Source: Chloroflexota bacterium
GTDB lineage: Bacteria > Chloroflexota > Anaerolineae > Anaerolineales > Villigracilaceae
Direction of reading: 5' to 3'
Assembly (NCBI GenBank): GCA_016219545.1
Contig: JACRMH010000005.1
Span: forward strand, 1 to 40,647
DNA length: 40,647 nucleotides
The notes beneath the pieces were generated by a model. The model was not told the DNA's origin, made no database searches, and saw only the letters and a program-made list of their open reading frames with translations. The position numbers were made by a program, and so were the translations under genes. Of the stretch, positions 39,548 to 40,647 are shown piece after piece. Numbering within the stretch: the first letter of the stretch is position 1; every line of letters begins with the position of its first letter.

Positions 39548-40012
39548 TTAACTCACTGCTTTTTTAACGAGCGTGGCGATCTTTGCCTCTTCGGCGGCGG
39601 TTAACTTGATCAATGCAAAAGCAGCAGCCCACATATTACCATCGTCCAGCTTCGCATCGGGCTGGAAGCCAAAGGTTGCATACCTCACGTTGAACTTACC
39701 TGCGGCTTGAAAGAAACAAATGACCTTGCCGTCCTTGTCCGCATATGCTGGCATTCCATACCAGGTTTTCGGCATGAGACTCGGTGCGGCGGCTGTGACG
39801 ATCTCATGCAGCCTTTTTCCCATGGAGCGATCTGGTTCTTTCATCGCGCTGATCGCCGCAAGAATGGCTTTTTCACCTTCTGCCCTATCCTTGCCTGCAC
39901 GTGCTTCCGCCTTCATCTCCTTGGCGCGATTTTTCATTGCGGCTTTTTCTTCGGCTGTAAATCCTTCACCAGACTTCGCGGCGGATTTTTTCGTATCTGT
40001 CTTTGCACTCAT
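39548..40012 (-). CDS. DUF1801-family protein with charged N-terminal helix
   Basis: A 154-residue protein. The first 55 residues are a Lys/Glu/Ala-rich helix ([20 protein letters not shown]), and the rest is a DUF1801-like domain with [33 protein letters not shown]. It is the third DUF1801 protein within about 7 kb. AAGGAG lies 7 nt before the ATG. It is divergent from a MarR regulator and shares its operator region, so it is the most likely direct target of that regulator. The function is unknown. Confidence 0.82.
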   Translation of the reverse strand: MSAKTDTKKSAAKSGEGFTAEEKAAMKNRAKEMKAEARAGKDRAEGEKAILAAISAMKEPDRSMGKRLHEIVTAAAPSLMPKTWYGMPAYADKDGKVICFFQAAGKFNVRYATFGFQPDAKLDDGNMWAAAFALIKLTAAEEAKIATLVKKAVS

Positions 40013-40050
40013 AAAAAATCTCCTTATCTAACTTGGGGTTGTTTTAAACC

Positions 40051-40079
40051 TTGCCTATAAATAAACTTACCTTTATAAT
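40051..40079 (+). promoter_or_regulatory. Promoter of the marR-type gene
   Basis: TTGCCT (40051-40056), a 17-nt spacer and TATAAT (40074-40079) point right toward the MarR start at 40122. The -10 lies inside the inverted repeat described separately, which is consistent with autorepression. Confidence 0.6.
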
Positions 40080-40103
40080 AAAGATACTTCAAAATAAAGG
40101 TAA
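40067..40103. promoter_or_regulatory. Probable MarR operator
   Basis: TTACCTTTA (40067-40075) and TAAAGGTAA (40095-40103) are exact inverse complements, and CTTTATAATAAAG (40071-40083) is a further short palindrome overlapping the left arm. The region covers the -10 boxes of both divergent promoters, so a bound MarR dimer would block both genes. Confidence 0.6.
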
Positions 40104-40109
40104 TGTCAA
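40081..40109 (-). promoter_or_regulatory. Promoter of the DUF1801 gene at 39548
   Basis: On the minus strand a perfect TTGACA (40109-40104) and TATCTT (40086-40081) are separated by 17 nt. Its -10 is adjacent to the -10 of the opposing marR promoter, so the two overlap head to head. Confidence 0.6.
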
Positions 40110-40121
40110 GGGTATATTTCT

Positions 40122-40592
40122 ATGACGAAATCAACTACAAAGACAGACTTGAAAAAACGAACCCTGATGGCAGTAAGGGATTATGGCGTTAATTTGACGC
40201 AGTTCCGAAACGCCATGAGTGAATGGGCAGGACTCAACGTAACCGACATGGAATGTCTCAGGCTTCTATTCCAAAAAGGCATTGCCACACCGTCTGAACT
40301 TGCCAGACATACGGGTCTCACATCTGGTGCAGCGACTGCCATGCTGGATCGGCTCGAAAAGGCTGGCTTAATTGAACGCCGACCCAATCCCAATGATCGC
40401 CGCGGGACTCTGATCGCTCCTGCGCAATCAAGCGCCGAAAAAGCTGCATCATGGTTTGAGTCCGCGAGAAAAGCACAGGACGAATTGGTTTCTAGTTACT
40501 CTGAAAGTGAACTGGAAATCATCGCTGATGTTTTTGAACGATTTGCAAAACTATGGGATCAGGAACGGGAGAAGTTAAAAGGAGAACAGTAG
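40122..40592 (+). CDS. MarR-family transcriptional regulator
   Basis: A 156-residue winged helix-turn-helix repressor that would act as a dimer. The DNA-binding part reads TPSELARHTGLTSGAATAMLDRLEKAGLIER followed by the wing PNPNDRRGTLIAP with the conserved Asp-Arg-Arg. N- and C-terminal helices form the dimer interface. MarR proteins usually release DNA when a small aromatic compound binds. It is divergent from the DUF1801 gene and has an inverted repeat over both promoters. The neighbouring exporter, UvrA2 and oxidoreductase genes are plausible wider targets, but only the shared promoter is supported by sequence. The last 55 bases of the window hold no gene. Confidence 0.93.
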   Translation: MTKSTTKTDLKKRTLMAVRDYGVNLTQFRNAMSEWAGLNVTDMECLRLLFQKGIATPSELARHTGLTSGAATAMLDRLEKAGLIERRPNPNDRRGTLIAPAQSSAEKAASWFESARKAQDELVSSYSESELEIIADVFERFAKLWDQEREKLKGEQ

Positions 40593-40647
40593 GGCTCATC
40601 GCCCCAACATCATTATCCAACCCTTGCCACCGCGTAAAAGTGATGGT

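Overview
This looks like a chromosomal segment of a free-living bacterium, most likely a Chloroflexota member of the Anaerolineae type. That is an inference from the gene mix: secreted SH3-like proteins with Pro/Thr-rich linkers and a C-terminal anchor, FHA proteins next to a SEDS-PBP fusion, TolB-like lipoproteins, many multi-hairpin intergenic repeats, and sigma70-like TTGACA/TATAAT promoters. No rRNA, tRNA, CRISPR array, integrase or transposase is visible.

Positions 1-5100 hold a membrane pyrophosphatase (minus), a divergent A-type iron-sulfur carrier, two paralogous secreted SH3-like proteins (minus) and a zinc-ribbon protein divergent from them. Positions 5100-9800 form one cell-envelope operon: an FhaA-like protein, a membrane-anchored FHA protein, methylthioadenosine phosphorylase, and an 806-residue fusion of an FtsW/RodA glycosyltransferase to a penicillin-binding domain whose catalytic motifs appear lost. 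Positions 9800-11010 hold a ferredoxin and a superoxide dismutase, both minus and each with its own promoter. Positions 11136-15595 are a tightly packed plus-strand operon: EamA transporter, gluconokinase, YbaK-type deacylase, class III cyclase, two paralogous membrane proteins and a phage-tail/contractile-injection-like protein. A separate small helical protein follows.

Positions 15970-30880 are mostly housekeeping and solitary genes: ABC1/UbiB kinase, PspC, UvrA, DegV, two tandem beta-propeller lipoproteins, uridine kinase, cyclophilin, a VTT/DedA membrane protein, an M20 peptidase, a DinB-like protein, a CBS-ACT protein and an RluB-type pseudouridine synthase. They are separated by structured repeats, including a 124-bp element with terminal inverted repeats at 30937-31060.

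Positions 31094-40012 are an accessory stretch, entirely on the minus strand. It holds a 5'-3' exonuclease, a RibD/DHFR-like reductase, DUF4287 and DUF1801 proteins (one fused to a helix-hairpin-helix domain), an MFS exporter, a SnoaL-like protein, an FAD oxidoreductase, a UvrA2/DrrC-type ABC protein and a third DUF1801 protein. At its head, a divergent MarR regulator shares an operator-promoter region with the third DUF1801 gene. Together these suggest a xenobiotic or stress response module.

The points most worth a second look are the SEDS-pseudo-PBP fusion, the cyclase/membrane-protein/tail-like cassette, the cloverleaf-like repeat, and near-leaderless starts marked by TATAAT 7-9 nt before the start codon.
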